Origin: Candidatus Omnitrophota bacterium
GTDB taxonomy: Bacteria; Omnitrophota; Gorgyraeia; 2-01-FULL-45-10
DNA length: 46,039 nt
Direction: 5' to 3'
Assembly: GCA_028748925.1 (NCBI GenBank)
Contig: JAQTPE010000001.1
Span: forward strand, 12,065 to 58,103
The notes under the pieces are model-generated. The model was not told where the DNA came from. It ran no database searches and was given only the letters and a program-made list of their open reading frames with translations. Numbering within the stretch: the first letter of the stretch is position 1; each line of letters opens with the position of its first letter. This document shows, piece by piece, positions 44,239 through 46,039 of this stretch. The translations under genes were made by a program, and so were the position numbers.

Positions 44239-45058
44239 TTGTAAAAACCCATATTCGTATATAGAAGCCGAGATCCTTAATATTACGACGGAGACGTCCA
44301 ATATAAAGACTTTTACGTTAAAGCCCCGCGAAACTATTCCGTTTCTGGCGGGCCAATTCATGGATGTATCCGTACCGGGTGTAGGCGAGGCCCCGTTCAC
44401 GCCTTCATCGAACCATAAGATTGCGGATAAACTGGATTTTACGATAATGAACGTAGGGCGCGTTACCGGATTATTGCATGAAATGGAAAAAGGGAAGACG
44501 GTGGGGCTCCGCGGTCCGTACGGGACCGCATATCCTATAGCAGAATGGAAGAATAAGGAGATATTTATCGTTGGCGGCGGGGTGGGCCTGGCGCCTCTAA
44601 GAGCTCTGTTATATGCGTTATTCAATAATATAGACGATTATAAAAAAATAATCCTCAGATACGGCGCGAGGACTTATAAAGATATAGTCTACATAAATGA
44701 GATAGAAACATGGAAGAAGAGGGCGGCCAATGTCGACATAGGGGTTACGGTCGATGTAGGGGATGAACTATGGAAAGGTAATGTAGGTCTCGTTACCACT
44801 GTGCTGAAAGATTCGGGGGTTGATATCAATAACGCAGTCAGCATAGTCTGCGGTCCTCCTATAATGATGAAGTTCGTTACCTTTAAACTTCTCGATATGG
44901 GATTTAAAGATAATCAGATATATTTATCGATGGAGAAGAATATGTCGTGCGGCATAGGAAAGTGCGGCCATTGCAGGATAGGGCCCTATTACGCGTGCAA
45001 AGACGGGCCGGTTTTCACATACGACAAGTTGAAGAATTTACCAAATATCTGGGATTAG
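44231..45058 (+). CDS. FAD/NAD(P)-binding oxidoreductase, sulfhydrogenase gamma / AsrB-like (HydG-type)
   Basis: GLRGPYGTAYP, FIVGGGVGLAPLRALLY, CGPPIMMKF, MSCGIGKCGHCRIGPYYACKDGPVF. Confidence 0.9.
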   Translation: MINCKNPYSYIEAEILNITTETSNIKTFTLKPRETIPFLAGQFMDVSVPGVGEAPFTPSSNHKIADKLDFTIMNVGRVTGLLHEMEKGKTVGLRGPYGTAYPIAEWKNKEIFIVGGGVGLAPLRALLYALFNNIDDYKKIILRYGARTYKDIVYINEIETWKKRAANVDIGVTVDVGDELWKGNVGLVTTVLKDSGVDINNAVSIVCGPPIMMKFVTFKLLDMGFKDNQIYLSMEKNMSCGIGKCGHCRIGPYYACKDGPVFTYDKLKNLPNIWD

Positions 45059-45082
45059 ATAGCTGAAAGCTGAAAGCAAACG

Positions 45083-45586
45083 ATGAAACGACTGCTAATA
45101 GACTTGGACATATGTTCGAAATGCAAAGAGTGCGGGATGCTCTGCAGTTATATTCAGCACCCGGGCAATAACGGCATAATGACATTAAGAGAATTTGCGC
45201 ACTTCGCTGTGGTCTGCAGGCGCTGCGATGACGCGCCATGCGTCTCTTCGTGCCCATGGGAAGCCCTTGAACTTCAACCTTCTAATATGCTGAAGCGGTA
45301 TATGATGAGATGCACATCCTGCAAGAATTGTTCCAGGGCGTGTCCCTTCGGAGTGATATATCCGGAGACGATACCTTTTGTTATATCAAGGTGTGATTAC
45401 TGCATGGGAAGATTAAAAGACGGTGAAGTTCCGATATGCCTGCAATCCTGCACTCATGGCGGTATCCAATACGGCGAATTCGAAGAGAAGAAGGAAGATG
45501 GCATCTTTAAGGCGTCGGATCATCTGATGGTCAAAACCGTCTTTAAATGGGAGAGAGCGGAGGAGATTCCGCCTAAAAAAAAGTAG
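45083..45586 (+). CDS. Polyferredoxin (HycB/CooF-like, four Cys clusters)
   Basis: CSKCKECGMLC, CRRCDDAPCVSSCP, CTSCKNCSRACPFG, CDYCMGRLKDGEVPICLQSC. Confidence 0.88.
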   Translation: MKRLLIDLDICSKCKECGMLCSYIQHPGNNGIMTLREFAHFAVVCRRCDDAPCVSSCPWEALELQPSNMLKRYMMRCTSCKNCSRACPFGVIYPETIPFVISRCDYCMGRLKDGEVPICLQSCTHGGIQYGEFEEKKEDGIFKASDHLMVKTVFKWERAEEIPPKKK

Positions 45587-45589
45587 GCT

Positions 45590-46039
45590 ATGCTCGAGAA
45601 TCTTTTTAAATTTATGGTTTATCCCGGATTTTTGTTTTCCGGCGCTATAGGTCTTTTGGCCGGGTGGTTCGACAGGAAGATTACGGCGCGCCTGCAATGG
45701 AGGGTCGGGCCCCATTGGTATCAGAATTTTATGGATATAGCAAAACTCTTTTTGAAGGAGACGCTTATACCCGATGGCGCTTCAAGGATGGTATTCTTTG
45801 CCATGCCTTTATTAGCGATAGCCGGCTCGACGCTCGCTTCAACGATAATCATGGTTATCAATCAAACCCCCGGAGTTACATTCATAGGCGATCTTATAGT
45901 GGTTGTTTATCTGATGTTGATACCTCCGCTTGCTCTCATGCTGGGAGGGTTTGCATCCGGTAATCCGCTAGCTTCTCTGGGCGGGTCAAGAGAGATGAAG
46001 CTGATGCTCTCTTACGAACTCCCGTTTCTCCTGGCGCTT
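45590..46039 (+). CDS. NuoH/HycD/EchB-like membrane subunit (3'-truncated by window end)
   Basis: Manual translation MLENLFKFMVYPGFLFSGAIGLLAGWFDRKITARLQWRVGPHWYQNFMDIAKLFLKETLIPDGASRMVFFAMPLLAIAGS...SREMKLMLSYELPFLLAL; absent from the ORF track. Confidence 0.9.
   Translation, partial: MLENLFKFMVYPGFLFSGAIGLLAGWFDRKITARLQWRVGPHWYQNFMDIAKLFLKETLIPDGASRMVFFAMPLLAIAGSTLASTIIMVINQTPGVTFIGDLIVVVYLMLIPPLALMLGGFASGNPLASLGGSREMKLMLSYELPFLLAL

Noticed and set aside
43495-44625. 376-aa minus-strand ORF
   Set aside because: Antisense shadow across two well-supported redox genes; composition is unlike a protein family I know.
45664-45963. 99-aa + strand ORF
   Set aside because: Out of frame with the clear NuoH/EchB-like reading frame starting at 45590.

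Overview
Every CDS I can support in this 46 kb window lies on the + strand. The window looks like an uncultivated-lineage bacterium. The giant-protein style resembles what I know from Omnitrophota (OP3), but I cannot confirm taxonomy. Blocks from 5' to 3': (1) the 3' part of a giant CDS (about 3-5438, open at the window edge) with nucleotidyltransferase-like and GDP-hexose-phosphorylase/HIT-like segments; (2) an HD-GYP protein; (3) a 3362-aa CDS (6355-16443) with a signal peptide that fuses recognisable phosphofructokinase, phosphoglucomutase/phosphomannomutase and phosphoglucose-isomerase domains; (4) a REP-associated tyrosine transposase (RAYT) unit bounded by mirror-image REP hairpins, with an ORF6N fragment inside; (5) a secreted carbohydrate locus of about 17 kb (17605-34270): stand-alone HAMP protein, glucoamylase-like (PF10091/GH144-like) proteins, orphan outer-membrane barrel candidate, MalE/F/G-type ABC parts, several related beta-sandwich carbohydrate-binding-like modules, TPR protein and ROK regulator; (6) an HtpX protease with an EF-hand loop; (7) a core-MetE-like protein, agmatinase and pyruvoyl arginine decarboxylase; (8) about 500 bp of consecutive large inverted repeats; (9) a truncated hypF, hypC, hypD, hypE, a UPF0280 plus NIL-ferredoxin pair, HydB/HydG-like subunits, a polyferredoxin and a NuoH/EchB-like membrane subunit running off the window. 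The first 127 nt exactly repeat positions 2314-2440, which looks like an assembly-graph k-mer overlap. I saw no rRNA, tRNA or CRISPR array, but I scanned by eye only.
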